Below, piece after piece: positions 21,975 to 29,375 of a stretch of 29,375 nucleotides of DNA. The stretch is taken from assembly GCA_946482635.1 (NCBI GenBank), contig CAMLSG010000046.1, forward strand, positions 1 through 29,375. Direction: 5' to 3'. The notes under the pieces are model-generated. The model was not told the DNA's origin, did not search any database, and saw nothing but the letters and a program-made list of their open reading frames with translations. Source of the DNA: an uncultured Duganella sp. (lineage in GTDB: Bacteria; Pseudomonadota; Gammaproteobacteria; Burkholderiales; Burkholderiaceae). Both the position numbers and the translations under genes were made by a program. Each line of letters starts with the position of its first letter. Position 1 is the stretch's first letter.

Positions 21975-23246
21975 TTAATCGCCGCGCGGACGCTCGCTGG
22001 CCTTGCTTGGACTGGGTGGCAAAGAAAATTGTTCGGGCTTGAGCGGGTGGGCGGGATCGAGCGGCCCCAGGTCGTCGGCGAGGTATTGGGCGGCAGGCAA
22101 ACCGGTGTCGCGCAAACCCTGTGCAACCAACCGGGCCAACACAAAAGCGCCATAGGAATTATGGTGCGTATTGTCGATCTGCTTGCCGGGCGGCGCAGCG
22201 AACAGCGCCTCCGACGCTTTCGCGCCCATGGCGGCATAAAGCTGGATGCTCATTGCATGCAGGTCGATCAGCGGGGTGCCGAGTTCACGCGACGTCTGGC
22301 GCACCGCTTCCGCATAGTCGTTGAGCGTGGTGCTCATCTTCCCTTGGGCGTCAAAGCGGCGCCGTTCGACTGACGTGACCAACACCGGGATGCCGCCAGC
22401 CGCGCGTACCATTTCCACGTGCATTTTGAGCTCGTTCTTGTACGTGGTGAATGGCGCGCTGGTACCGTCGAAAAGCTGCTTCTGGTCGTTGTGCCCGAAC
22501 TGGATCAGCACCAGGTCTCCCGGCCGCAGCGCAGACACCACCTTGTCGATACGCCGCCGCGACAGCGAGGCACGCAAGCTCTCCCCTGACTCCGCGTGGT
22601 TGGCCACGGCAATGCCATGCCTGAAGAAGCGCGGTAGCATCTGGCCCCAGCTGCCATAAGGCTCGTTGGCCTGGTCGGCCACCGTGGAGTCGCCCAGCAG
22701 GAATATTGTGGGGACGCTGGCCGGGGTGACTTCCAGGCTGCGCACCGCATCGCGGCCGGCGCGGATTTCCAGCGTCAGGCGCTCATCCCAGGCGATTGCT
22801 TCGGCTTCGGCTTCGCGGGGAAGCAGGTCGACCGTGCCTTCGGCTATGCCATTGCGGGCCGCTATCCTGGGGTTGCGCACATTGACCGTGAATTGACGCA
22901 CGGCCGGGTCGGCGTCTGCCTGGTGTCCACTATCGCCGGGCGCCACCATGAGCCGCCGCAACTCCGCCCTCACGGTAGCGCTGGCAGCCGCCTGCGCGTC
23001 GCGGAACCTGATGGCCACGTCGTAATTGCCTTCGCCCAGCGCAACGGAAAACAACCATGGCTTGCCTTCCTCGAAACCGTAGCCGCGCGCGGGATCAAAT
23101 TCCATGCCCGTCTCCACCAGCGCGCTTCCTGCCACCCGGGTTGACGGGTCGAAGCTGAAGACCTTGCGCGAATCTGCAGCCCCGGCAGCCGACGCCAATA
23201 AGCCCAGTACTGCCAGCACCAGTATGTGTTTGTTCAATTTGATCAA
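21975..23246 (-). CDS. Rhamnogalacturonan acetylesterase-like SGNH hydrolase (CE12)
   Basis: This 423-residue secreted enzyme has a signal peptide (MIKLNKHILVLAVLGLLASAAGA). Its N-terminal beta domain (DPARGYGFEEGKPWLFSVAL) is like that seen on CE12 esterases and related CBM-type modules. The SGNH hydrolase core follows: block I FLLGDSTVADQ with catalytic S187, block II Gly in AESGESLRAS, block III FGHNDQK and block V DNTHHNSYG with D358 and H361. It would remove acetyl groups from pectin (rhamnogalacturonan) or xylan chains in the periplasm or outside the cell. The start lies 2 bases after the GH115 stop, so the two are co-transcribed. A GH115 and an acetylesterase side by side fit removal of side groups from glucuronoxylan or arabinogalactan-like chains. 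Confidence 0.9.
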   Translation of the reverse strand: MIKLNKHILVLAVLGLLASAAGAADSRKVFSFDPSTRVAGSALVETGMEFDPARGYGFEEGKPWLFSVALGEGNYDVAIRFRDAQAAASATVRAELRRLMVAPGDSGHQADADPAVRQFTVNVRNPRIAARNGIAEGTVDLLPREAEAEAIAWDERLTLEIRAGRDAVRSLEVTPASVPTIFLLGDSTVADQANEPYGSWGQMLPRFFRHGIAVANHAESGESLRASLSRRRIDKVVSALRPGDLVLIQFGHNDQKQLFDGTSAPFTTYKNELKMHVEMVRAAGGIPVLVTSVERRRFDAQGKMSTTLNDYAEAVRQTSRELGTPLIDLHAMSIQLYAAMGAKASEALFAAPPGKQIDNTHHNSYGAFVLARLVAQGLRDTGLPAAQYLADDLGPLDPAHPLKPEQFSLPPSPSKASERPRGD

Positions 23247-23248
23247 GA

Positions 23249-26047
23249 TTATTGCACTCCGGGGGTTGGAGACAAGGGCTTGCCGTAGTACTGAGGCGCG
23301 CCATCGAAAGCGATCTCGATGCGGTCAAGGACTACGCCGGGATCCAGGGCATATAGCTTCAGCCGGTGCCGGCCCGGCGCGAGCGAACGCAACTCGCGCA
23401 CGCGTACTGCGGTGTTGGACAAGGCGTTCTGCTTCCACTCGTCGCTGCGGCCAAACGTTTCGAAGTCCAGCAATTGCAAGGGCCCATCGTCAAGGCTATA
23501 CGCCAGCCGTACGCCGTTGGCCGAGGTGAGCGCATGCGCCGGAACAGTCACGAAGTTGAGGCGCGCAGCACCTTGCGTGTGGCTCACGAACTCGTATTCC
23601 AGCGGCTGGCGGCTGGCAGCTGCAGCAAGTTCCACCGACGGCAGTGCAAGATCAGAGCGCATGCTGGCGCCGTAACTTCCCAAGCCAGGCGACATGGTCC
23701 AGCCGCCGGTTGGCCTGGCGCTGGCCGCTGGCAAGGCGACGATACGATCATGCTCGGTTGGCAATTGTCCTTCGGCGCCCGGAGCAAGCCTGATTTCGGC
23801 TTTTGCCAAGGCGGCCCCGCATTGCAGGTTAAGCTGGCCAGCCTTGCCCCTGCCGTCGTAACGCACCTGGATGCGCTGCTCAAATCCATTCGCGGCATCC
23901 AGCTTGCCACTGCCCGGCGTCAAGGTATAACCGTCGGGGACCGCAGCAGGCTTCCATTGCACCGCGCTTGCCCCGTAGTTGACGAGCGTCACAGTCCTGG
24001 TCTCGGCCCTTCCAGCGGTAAAAGCCAGGCGGTCGGCCAGGCCGGAAAGCGGGGCCGGGTAGGCCAGCGCGCAATCCTTGCGTAGCGGCTTGCCATAGCT
24101 TGCGAAAAGCGGCGGCGCAAAGACCGGCAAACGCCGCGGCGCCGCATCCATCATGCCCTGCCATTTTCCCTGGTTATACAGCCTGGTGTCCTCGGCGATG
24201 GCCCGTTGCGCGAGCTCCGCCTGCCTGGAATAGAGTTCTGCCGCCGGCCTGCCGGCGCGCGCCAGTTGCGCCGCCAGGTCCTGCTTCAGGATGCGCGTGT
24301 TCAGGTTCGCGCTGGCGCGAACCGGATACAGCACCAGCTGGAAATAAGCGTCGCGTTGCTCGCGCGGCAGCGCCGCGTAGACCGCCTCCGCGCGCCGGAC
24401 CAGCGCAGCATATTTCTCCAGCCGCTGCTCCGCTTCTTCGCCACCGGACTGCATGTAGTCCGTCTGCCGGGTAGCGGTCACCGGTTCGATCTGGCTGAAC
24501 CCCATGAACTCCGGCCTGCGCTCCCACGCCAGGCCGTAATAGCCAAGCAGGATGTCCGCAATCTCCGGAGCGCGGCCCGCATCGAATTGCATCGACAGCC
24601 ATTGCTGCAGGTGCTGGCGCGGCGCCAAGTCCAATTGGCCCTGGTCGAAAGCGATGTCGAGGAAGTACTGTGTCAGGTACTCGAGCGGCTTGATATCGCC
24701 AACGTTGGCGATCCACACCTTGTTGCTGTTCGTCGCCACCGCCCGCTGCAGCTGGTCCCGGATCAGCGCCGGATGCGTGGTGCCAAGCCACAGGTAGTCA
24801 TGCGGACGCCCCCAATAAGACAGGTGGTAATACAGCCCCGCACCGCCGCTGCGTTGCGCCTCCCGAGGAGTACTCAACTGGTGCATATAACCGAAGTTAT
24901 CATCCGGCCAGACCAGGGTGATGTCGTCGCTGACTTTCAGGCCTGCCTTGTAAATGTCGAGAACTTCCTTGTACAAGGTCAGCGCCTGAGGGATCTGCTC
25001 GGCAGGCTTGCCCTGTGCAGCGCTCAGAAGCTTGCGCTGGACATCAATCACCGCAGTCATGCCGTCGAGCTGCTTCTGCACCGTATCCGCTCCCTCCATG
25101 GCGCTGTCATGCACGCCGCGGATGCCGACCGAATACATGTTCTCGAATTGCCCGACCTCGTTAACCCGCTGCTCCCAATAGCGCACCAGCGCATCGCCAT
25201 TGGTGAAGAAGTTGAACGGGCCTTGCTTCCTGTCCCACTCGCGCACGTTGTTGCGCATCATGGGCTCCGCATGCGAAGTACCCATCACGATGGCGTAATC
25301 GCGCGCCATTTCGGCATTGCCGGCAACCTGGTAGAAGGGCCTGGTGGAATCGTGCATCGCGGGCCAGATGATGTTGGCCTTCAGGCGCCAAAGCAACTCG
25401 AAAATCCGCGCATAGGTCGCCGGCCCGATGTCCTTCGCCGGGTCGTGCAACGCGGCCCAGGGCTGCAAGCCCCAATCCTCATCATTCAGGAATACGCCGC
25501 GATATTGCACCGAGGGGCTGCGGGAAGTGATCGGCGCGGACGCCACCTCGATACGCTTGCGCTGCACCGGATGCACGTCGGCCCACCACTCCCAGGCGGA
25601 CACGCCCATCTCGCGGGTCAGGTCGATGACTCCATACGCCGTACCGCGACGGTCCGAGCCTGCAATCAGCATCACCTGCCGGCCCGGGTTGCGGCGCGGC
25701 TTGAAGACCATGCGCCGGTACCTTTCCCACGTATCCTTCAGGGCCGAGAGATCGATGCCCTCCTCGCTGGCAATTCCCTGGACGAGGGCACTGTCATGGC
25801 GCCCAATGACGACGCAGCGCCGGCCACAGTCTGCCAAGCGGTCCGAAATCGCAGCCTGGATGCCGCTTACCGCGCGTACATCGCGCTGCAGCAGTCTTGC
25901 AGACAGCTGCATGGTGGCGTCGTCTTCGTGGATGATGGTGGCGCCCCCTGCGGGACCGGCAAGTTCAAATCCGTCGGCGTGGCAAGCGGGAAGCCACGCG
26001 AACAGGATGAGCAGCATAAGGACGCCACTGGGTGAAGGGTTGGCCAT
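23249..26047 (-). CDS. GH115 alpha-glucuronidase, secreted
   Basis: This 932-residue enzyme has a hydrophobic export signal (LMLLILFAWLPACHA) and the GH115 body. Family stretches visible are GRQVMLIAGSDRRGTAYGVI, YRGVFLNDEDWGLQPW, LKANIIWPAMHD, MGTSHAEPMMRNN-REWD, TLVWPDDNFGYMHQLS and GLYYHLSYWGRPHDYLWL. GH115 enzymes cut 4-O-methyl-glucuronic acid from internal and terminal xylose of glucuronoxylan. The length equals typical members (about 830-980), with a C-terminal beta-sandwich from about residue 760 that is usual in the family. The ATG at 26047 has a poor ribosome site. It starts 8 bases after the upstream lipoprotein gene, so coupling is likely. The LPAC segment is not a good lipobox, so Sec cleavage is more probable. 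Confidence 0.95.
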   Translation of the reverse strand: MANPSPSGVLMLLILFAWLPACHADGFELAGPAGGATIIHEDDATMQLSARLLQRDVRAVSGIQAAISDRLADCGRRCVVIGRHDSALVQGIASEEGIDLSALKDTWERYRRMVFKPRRNPGRQVMLIAGSDRRGTAYGVIDLTREMGVSAWEWWADVHPVQRKRIEVASAPITSRSPSVQYRGVFLNDEDWGLQPWAALHDPAKDIGPATYARIFELLWRLKANIIWPAMHDSTRPFYQVAGNAEMARDYAIVMGTSHAEPMMRNNVREWDRKQGPFNFFTNGDALVRYWEQRVNEVGQFENMYSVGIRGVHDSAMEGADTVQKQLDGMTAVIDVQRKLLSAAQGKPAEQIPQALTLYKEVLDIYKAGLKVSDDITLVWPDDNFGYMHQLSTPREAQRSGGAGLYYHLSYWGRPHDYLWLGTTHPALIRDQLQRAVATNSNKVWIANVGDIKPLEYLTQYFLDIAFDQGQLDLAPRQHLQQWLSMQFDAGRAPEIADILLGYYGLAWERRPEFMGFSQIEPVTATRQTDYMQSGGEEAEQRLEKYAALVRRAEAVYAALPREQRDAYFQLVLYPVRASANLNTRILKQDLAAQLARAGRPAAELYSRQAELAQRAIAEDTRLYNQGKWQGMMDAAPRRLPVFAPPLFASYGKPLRKDCALAYPAPLSGLADRLAFTAGRAETRTVTLVNYGASAVQWKPAAVPDGYTLTPGSGKLDAANGFEQRIQVRYDGRGKAGQLNLQCGAALAKAEIRLAPGAEGQLPTEHDRIVALPAASARPTGGWTMSPGLGSYGASMRSDLALPSVELAAAASRQPLEYEFVSHTQGAARLNFVTVPAHALTSANGVRLAYSLDDGPLQLLDFETFGRSDEWKQNALSNTAVRVRELRSLAPGRHRLKLYALDPGVVLDRIEIAFDGAPQYYGKPLSPTPGVQ

Positions 26048-26055
26048 TGCTGGTC

Positions 26056-27417
26056 TTATCGATGCGAAGTTGTCTCCTGGGTATCTATGGTATTCGTAGC
26101 CGGCACGTCAAAACCATGAATGTTTTCCAGGGACGTATCACGGAATGGTATAGCCTGATAGCGCCCGATAGTTCGCAGAAGGGTTCCATGTCCCTCGGCC
26201 TCCACGCGCACTGCGACTGTTGGCATGACAAATTGAATGGATTGGGGCTTATTGGACAGCGAGCGGATCCAGTCGTCTTGCAAGCTATCCTTTTTGAGGA
26301 AGGACTCGACACGTTCACGTGAAACCTGCCCAGGGCCGAGATAATCCATGTGGCGCCCGTCGAGTCTTTTGCGGATTTCATCCGCCACTTTTTCCGGCGG
26401 CGCATCAAGGACCAGATCGTAGAAACCACCCCCATAACGCGCGTACCACAGCTCGCGCACATTTGCGCCAAAAGCCTGCGTTGGCCGCGAAGGTTTGAAC
26501 AGGTACGGGTGATGGCACTCGCAATCGTATGTATCGCTTATCGCCTCTCGCCTCCACCCAGCCTGGCACGCGCTGCTGTTGGCAAAACAGTTGCGGTAGC
26601 CGGCATCCGCATCAAGGAACAGTTCTTCGAGTGCGCTGCCTGCATTCACTTGCGCTGGCATGGCCGAGACCCTGGCAATGTCCCATCGTCCGCCTGCTTT
26701 CTTGCTCCATTTGAAGTGGACATTGAACCAGGTGCGCGCCTGGTTGCTGGTGACGGGGACCGGGATCGGTTCACCGATCGATCCATCGTCATGGACAACC
26801 ACGAAGAGCGACGGCGCCTCCAGGTTATCGGTGTAAGCGAAGGCCTTCCAGTCCGGCGCAACACTTGCCAACTGCGAGATCGCGGGCTTTTGAGGCCCCA
26901 AAGGCAGCACCTTGGCTTCGATGGGAAAAGCACGCATCAGAAACCCTTGCGTATTGCCGTACCAGTTTGCGAAGTAACGCAACCCCGGGCCAATCGGCTC
27001 CCCGAAGTCGGCATTGGACCAGCCATCTTTGCCTGCATCGATCCGTTTTACGACCGCCTTGCCGTTCAATTCATAAACGAGATTCAGCCAGCTTTTGGTT
27101 TCGGAGTAGATTTCTGCCAAGATCGCCGAATTTCCGGCGTCTTTCCACGCTTCCGTTATCCTCGCTTCCTTGACGACGATTTTGTCCTTATACAGGATAC
27201 GGTCAAAACGGCTGCCAGTCCCACTGAACGAGCCCCAGCCACGCGGCCGGTGCTCGATGTGAAGGATTGTGAATGGTCCCTGTTGTGCAACCGATAGTAC
27301 CGACTCATCGTTATACATCCATTTTGCATAGGGTCCTGACGGCGACTCGCCACAAGCGCTGAGCAACATGCAGCAGGTGGCTACCAAAATCAGTTTGAGG
27401 AGGCTGTGGAAATGCAT
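26056..27417 (-). CDS. Lipoprotein of unknown function upstream of GH115
   Basis: This 453-residue protein has a clear lipoprotein signal (MHFHSLLKLILVATCCMLLSAC; lipobox LSAC, Cys22). No known family was recognised. The first part is strand-rich (PFTILHIEHRPRGWGSFSG, ILAEIYSETKSWLNLVYELN). A Cys-rich stretch, YRNCFANSSAC followed by DTYDCECHH, lies near residues 270-305 and may hold disulfides or bind metal. A C-terminal helical segment contains PEKVADEIRKRLDGRHMDYL. It begins with the same promoter-like motif and MH start as the 496-residue secreted protein, but no clear protein similarity to it was seen. It leads an operon with GH115 and CE12, so surface polysaccharide binding is a possible but unproven role. 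Confidence 0.75.
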   Translation of the reverse strand: MHFHSLLKLILVATCCMLLSACGESPSGPYAKWMYNDESVLSVAQQGPFTILHIEHRPRGWGSFSGTGSRFDRILYKDKIVVKEARITEAWKDAGNSAILAEIYSETKSWLNLVYELNGKAVVKRIDAGKDGWSNADFGEPIGPGLRYFANWYGNTQGFLMRAFPIEAKVLPLGPQKPAISQLASVAPDWKAFAYTDNLEAPSLFVVVHDDGSIGEPIPVPVTSNQARTWFNVHFKWSKKAGGRWDIARVSAMPAQVNAGSALEELFLDADAGYRNCFANSSACQAGWRREAISDTYDCECHHPYLFKPSRPTQAFGANVRELWYARYGGGFYDLVLDAPPEKVADEIRKRLDGRHMDYLGPGQVSRERVESFLKKDSLQDDWIRSLSNKPQSIQFVMPTVAVRVEAEGHGTLLRTIGRYQAIPFRDTSLENIHGFDVPATNTIDTQETTSHR

Positions 27418-27421
27418 GGCA

Positions 27422-27462
27422 GAAATATTACCATGTAGATAACAGTGCCTCGTGTACGATTC
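27422..27462 (-). promoter_or_regulatory. Conserved 41-bp promoter-like motif, copy 2
   Basis: On the minus strand it reads GAATCGTACACGAGGC, 13 bases, then TGGTAATATTTC. It ends 4 bases before the ATG of the 453-residue lipoprotein. It matches copy 1 at 21929-21969 in both blocks, in spacing and in distance to ATG. The palindrome centre differs by one base (TCGTACACGA). Confidence 0.65.
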
Positions 27463-27513
27463 CGGCCCTTCCCGCGAGAATGAACAGTACGCTGTTGCCA
27501 GGTTGAGAACACC

Positions 27514-27519
27514 TATAAT
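27514..27519 (+). promoter_or_regulatory. Consensus -10 hexamer for the small membrane protein gene
   Basis: TATAAT lies 27 bases before the start codon at 27547. A good -35 hexamer at the right distance is not visible (TTGCCA at 27495-27500 is too close). It diverges from the promoter-like motif at 27422-27462. Confidence 0.4.
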
Positions 27520-27546
27520 CCCCGCGATGGATTATTTGGAGACTTG

Positions 27547-27792
27547 ATGAAGCTATTTCTAAATCTGGCGTTTGTGCTCTGGGCCTTATTCGTCAGCGTG
27601 ATTGCCGGGCTGGTCGGCCTGTTCGTGTTCATCCAGATGCCATGCACCTGGTTCGGCGAGATGCATGGCAATGGTTGCGGTTATGAATGGCTTGGAAAAG
27701 GCTTGATAGCCGGCTCGGTCACCGCGGCCATCGTCTTCCTCGCATATCTGACCTGGTACTTCCGGCGCCGTTTCGCCCGTATCCAGGAATGA
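27547..27792 (+). CDS. Small membrane protein, two transmembrane helices
   Basis: This 81-residue protein has two hydrophobic helices (LAFVLWALFVSVIAGLVGLF and LIAGSVTAAIVFLAYLTWYF). Between them is a short loop with two cysteines (MPCTWFGEMHGNGCGYEW), and a basic C-terminal tail follows (RRRFARIQE). By the positive-inside rule the loop would be periplasmic, where the two Cys could form a disulfide. No family was recognised. The ATG at 27547, preceded by GGAGA, is chosen over the TTG codon just before it. A convergent terminator lies 57 bases after the stop. Confidence 0.65.
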   Translation: MKLFLNLAFVLWALFVSVIAGLVGLFVFIQMPCTWFGEMHGNGCGYEWLGKGLIAGSVTAAIVFLAYLTWYFRRRFARIQE

Positions 27793-27849
27793 TAAAAAGT
27801 GAAGCGCATGGGTAACCAGCCTGGCCAGGCGATACTCCAAAATCGAAAA

Positions 27850-27881
27850 AAGCCCCGACGATTTCTCGTTGGGGCTTATTT
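27850..27881. terminator. Bidirectional rho-independent terminator
   Basis: AAGCCCCGACGA and TCGTTGGGGCTT form a 12-base stem with one G-T pair and a TTTC loop. It is followed by ATTTTC on the + strand and by TTTTTTCGAT on the - strand. It lies between the small membrane protein gene (+) and the tRNA gene at 27900-27978 (-) and can end both transcripts. Confidence 0.85.
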
Positions 27882-27899
27882 TCTAAGCATAACGCGAAT

Positions 27900-27978
27900 T
27901 GGTAGGCCCTCCCGGAGTCGAACCGGGCACCAAAGGATTATGAGTCCTCTGCTCTAACCAAGCATGAGCTAAGGGCCC
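27900..27978 (-). tRNA. tRNA with CAU anticodon (elongator Met or lysidine-type Ile2)
   Basis: The minus strand folds as a complete tRNA: acceptor GGGCCCT/AGGGCCT with a G1-U72 wobble, D-arm GCTC/GAGC with an 11-base loop, anticodon loop CTCATAA and T-arm CCCGG-TTCGACT-CCGGG. The 3' CCA is encoded. C4-G69 and C5-G68 in the acceptor are the pairs TilS recognises in tRNA-Ile2, but elongator Met cannot be excluded from sequence alone. A second CAU tRNA at 29215-29293 differs at a few positions, most of them compensated within stems. A sigma70 promoter lies just upstream (27991-28019) and a terminator just downstream. Confidence 0.92.
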
Positions 27979-27990
27979 TGGGAACCCGGC

Positions 27991-28019
27991 AGGATAGGGC
28001 CGGTAGCCCTATCCGTCAA
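27991..28019 (-). promoter_or_regulatory. Sigma70 promoter of the tRNA at 27900-27978
   Basis: On the minus strand TTGACG (28019-28014) and TATCCT (27996-27991) are 17 bases apart. A GC-rich discriminator (GCCGGG) follows, typical of stringently controlled stable-RNA promoters. The tRNA 5' end lies 12 bases after the -10. The spacer contains a 9-base palindrome (27992-28014). Confidence 0.6.
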
Positions 28020-28056
28020 GTCTTAGTTTCCTGGGCACGAAGCCGCATAAATGGCG

Positions 28057-28602
28057 TCACTTCGGCTGGCAGGAGGTGATTGCCTCGGCCATAACTGTTT
28101 TGGTGTCCAGGTCTTTGCGCCGCATGATATCCGTTTCATGCGGTATCACCACCTGGCTCATTGTCGTCGTAGCAACGCACTGGCAAGCGGCCTTCAGTGC
28201 TTCGGGGCCTTTCTCGGCCAATACCCGAAACCGTCCCTCGGCCGTGGCACACCGCTCAACAAGGCCGATTTCAATCTTCTTCAAATAAAAAGGGCGGGCG
28301 CAAACTGCTCCGGCTTTCATGAGGAAGGCATCGAACTGCTTCTTGTCTGCGTCGGAAAAAGCTCCCGGCGACTGCCATGCGCCTTCGCGCAGGAAGCCAG
28401 CTATACGCTGTTCCGTGCATTTGCAAAACTGGTCGAAGTCGCTAACGACCTTGCCCAGTTCCGGACTGGCACGCGCGGCCTGGCAACCCTCGACTGCCAC
28501 CGGCATCAGTTTTTGAACCTGGGCCTCAGTCAACGTTGCGGCGTTGGCAGCAATCGCCATCGCGCAAAACGACAAGAGCCCAGCGACCTTTGGGAATCGC
28601 AC
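28057..28602 (-). CDS. Exported eight-cysteine protein, paralogue A
   Basis: This 181-residue protein has a signal peptide (MRFPKVAGLLSFCAMAIAANA-AT). I do not recognise a family. The mature part carries eight cysteines in the order C, CxC, C, C, CxC, C (VEGC, FCKCTE, GAVC, VERC, ACQCVA, ITSC). All are shared with the protein encoded just upstream at 28620-29159. Other shared blocks are VDFD/SDFD, WQSP and G-AAL/G-EAL. The start is a GTG at 28602 with AAAGGGGGC as a good ribosome site; no ATG fits. The pair is probably helical and disulfide-linked in the periplasm. It lies 17 bases after its paralogue and 37 bases before the promoter of the next tRNA. Confidence 0.75.
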   Translation of the reverse strand: MRFPKVAGLLSFCAMAIAANAATLTEAQVQKLMPVAVEGCQAARASPELGKVVSDFDQFCKCTEQRIAGFLREGAWQSPGAFSDADKKQFDAFLMKAGAVCARPFYLKKIEIGLVERCATAEGRFRVLAEKGPEALKAACQCVATTTMSQVVIPHETDIMRRKDLDTKTVMAEAITSCQPK

Positions 28603-28619
28603 GTCAATGCCCCCTTTGA

Positions 28620-29159
28620 CTACTGTTTGCAGGAGGCGATGGCCGCAGCCAGGGCGGCTTTGGTATCTGTGTTCGGGTTAATGGGCGAATCACCTACCCC
28701 GTAGGTCTGCTCGGTTGCCTTGGTGGCGATGCATGGACAGCCCTTCTCCAATGCTGCAGCACCTTGCTTGGCCAACTGGTCGAAGATGCCCCGGCCGGCA
28801 CGACACATTTCCAGCAATTGTTGGGCAGTATACTTTTTAACGTATGGCTTCATGCATGCGACTTCAGCTTCAGTCAGCAAATCGCGGTACTTGTCCTTGT
28901 CCGCAGCCGTTGGGTTCTCAGGGGATTGCCAGTCAGCGGCACGCAGCAATACCTCGGCCTTTTTAGGATGGCAGGTGCAGTACTCGTCAAAGTCCACATT
29001 CATCTTCCGGTAGATGGCGTCGTTGCGTGCATCATCGCAGCGAGTCTTGCCAGGCAATAGCTGCTTAACGAGGGCGTCACTCATGGGGGCAGCGTGGCCC
29101 GAGCCCAGGGTGGCCAGCGCGATTGCCAGGCCAAGGAGGTGGTAGCGAATTTTGATCAT
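28620..29159 (-). CDS. Exported eight-cysteine protein, paralogue B
   Basis: This 179-residue protein has a signal peptide (MIKIRYHLLGLAIALATLGSGHA-AP). It aligns along its length with the next gene. The cysteine order is the same (KTRC, YCTCHP, EVAC, LEMC, GCPCIA, IASC), with shared NVDFDEYC/SDFDQFC, WQSP, ADKDKY/ADKKQF and KGCPCIATKATEQ/AACQCVATTTMSQ blocks. They are clearly tandem duplicates. The function is unknown. The ATG at 29159 has no good ribosome site. An upstream TTG at 29174 lies in the tail of the terminator and would spoil the signal peptide, so it is rejected. Only 12 bases separate the ATG from the tRNA terminator, so the source of transcription is unclear. Confidence 0.75.
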   Translation of the reverse strand: MIKIRYHLLGLAIALATLGSGHAAPMSDALVKQLLPGKTRCDDARNDAIYRKMNVDFDEYCTCHPKKAEVLLRAADWQSPENPTAADKDKYRDLLTEAEVACMKPYVKKYTAQQLLEMCRAGRGIFDQLAKQGAAALEKGCPCIATKATEQTYGVGDSPINPNTDTKAALAAAIASCKQ

Positions 29160-29171
29160 ATTCAGTGAGTG

Positions 29172-29201
29172 CAAAACAAAGCCCGATCCGAAGACCGGGC
29201 T
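29172..29201 (-). terminator. Rho-independent terminator with UUCG tetraloop
   Basis: On the minus strand AGCCCGGTC-TTCG-GATCGGGCT forms a 9-base stem with one wobble pair and a very stable UUCG loop, followed by TTGTTTTG. It lies 13 bases after the tRNA at 29215-29293 and would end an rpoD-tRNA transcript. Confidence 0.85.
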
Positions 29202-29214
29202 GTTGTCGGTGGGT

Positions 29215-29293
<79 letters not shown>

Positions 29294-29301
29294 GTTGGGC
29301 C

Positions 29302-29375
29302 TTAATTCCCTTCCAGGAAGCTCTTCAGCTTGTCGGAGCGGCTTGGGTGGCGCAGCTTGCGCAGCGCCTTGGCTT
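29302..29375 (-). CDS. rpoD: RNA polymerase sigma-70 factor RpoD, 3' end
   Basis: Only the last 23 codons are inside the window. They read AKALRKLRHPSRSDKLKSFL and end EGN-stop. This is the conserved end of region 4.2 of housekeeping sigma factors (ALRKLRHPSRS-KLR-FLE). The rest of the gene lies beyond the right edge. It is followed on the same strand by the CAU tRNA and a UUCG-loop terminator. Confidence 0.93.
   Translation of the reverse strand, partial: AKALRKLRHPSRSDKLKSFLEGN

Noticed and set aside
27992..28014. 9-base hairpin GGATAGGGC/GCCCTATCC between the eight-cysteine gene and the tRNA, considered as a terminator
   Set aside because: No T-tract on either strand, and on the minus strand it lies within a well-spaced TTGACG-17-TATCCT promoter for the tRNA.
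29160..29174. Upstream TTG start for eight-cysteine paralogue B
   Set aside because: It lies in the T-tract region of a terminator and would add residues in front of a good signal peptide beginning at ATG 29159.

Overview
The window (about 29.4 kb, GC-rich) looks like a beta-proteobacterial chromosome, most likely Oxalobacteraceae of the Massilia/Duganella/Janthinobacterium kind. This is inferred from the style of the nos genes, an rpoD 3' end followed directly by a CAU tRNA, and secreted polysaccharide-degrading enzymes. No transposase, integrase, phage gene or CRISPR array was found, and no gene-free stretch exceeds about 165 bases.

Layout. (1) 1-3929, + strand: the tail of a small helical protein, a GMC-type flavin oxidoreductase behind a palindromic promoter, and a secreted cyclodextrin glucanotransferase with the full Bacillus-type A-E domain order and two copies of an operator-like sequence upstream. 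(2) 3931-6899, - strand: a secreted NHL beta-propeller protein, a YbaN/DUF454 membrane protein and a MEDS-domain protein, tightly packed. (3) 6966-16282, - strand: a complete nitrous oxide reduction operon in the order nosZ-R-D-F-Y-L, then a c-type cytochrome, an ApbE/NosX flavin transferase and a small cupin. NosZ reduces N2O. NosDFY and NosL supply the copper-sulfur centre. NosR carries electrons and its covalent FMN would be attached by the ApbE protein. An FNR/DNR-type box sits exactly at -41.5 of a plausible nosZ promoter, so low-oxygen or NO control is expected.

(4) 16401-20424: stress and regulatory genes. A GST and a TetR regulator diverge around a perfect 9-bp inverted repeat. They are followed by a DJ-1/PfpI protein, a GlxA-type AraC regulator and an exported alpha/beta hydrolase with an Asp nucleophile. 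(5) 20434-27417, - strand: a plant cell-wall module. An unknown lipoprotein, a GH115 alpha-glucuronidase and a CE12 acetylesterase form one unit, followed by a secreted protein of unknown function. The first and last genes carry the same 41-bp promoter-like leader with identical spacing to ATG. (6) 27514-29375: a small membrane protein, then two CAU tRNAs that flank a tandem pair of paralogous eight-cysteine exported proteins, ending at the 3' end of rpoD.

The least explained parts are the repeated near-leaderless promoter motif, the eight-cysteine protein pair inserted between rpoD-tRNA and a second CAU tRNA, and the lipobox in NosZ.
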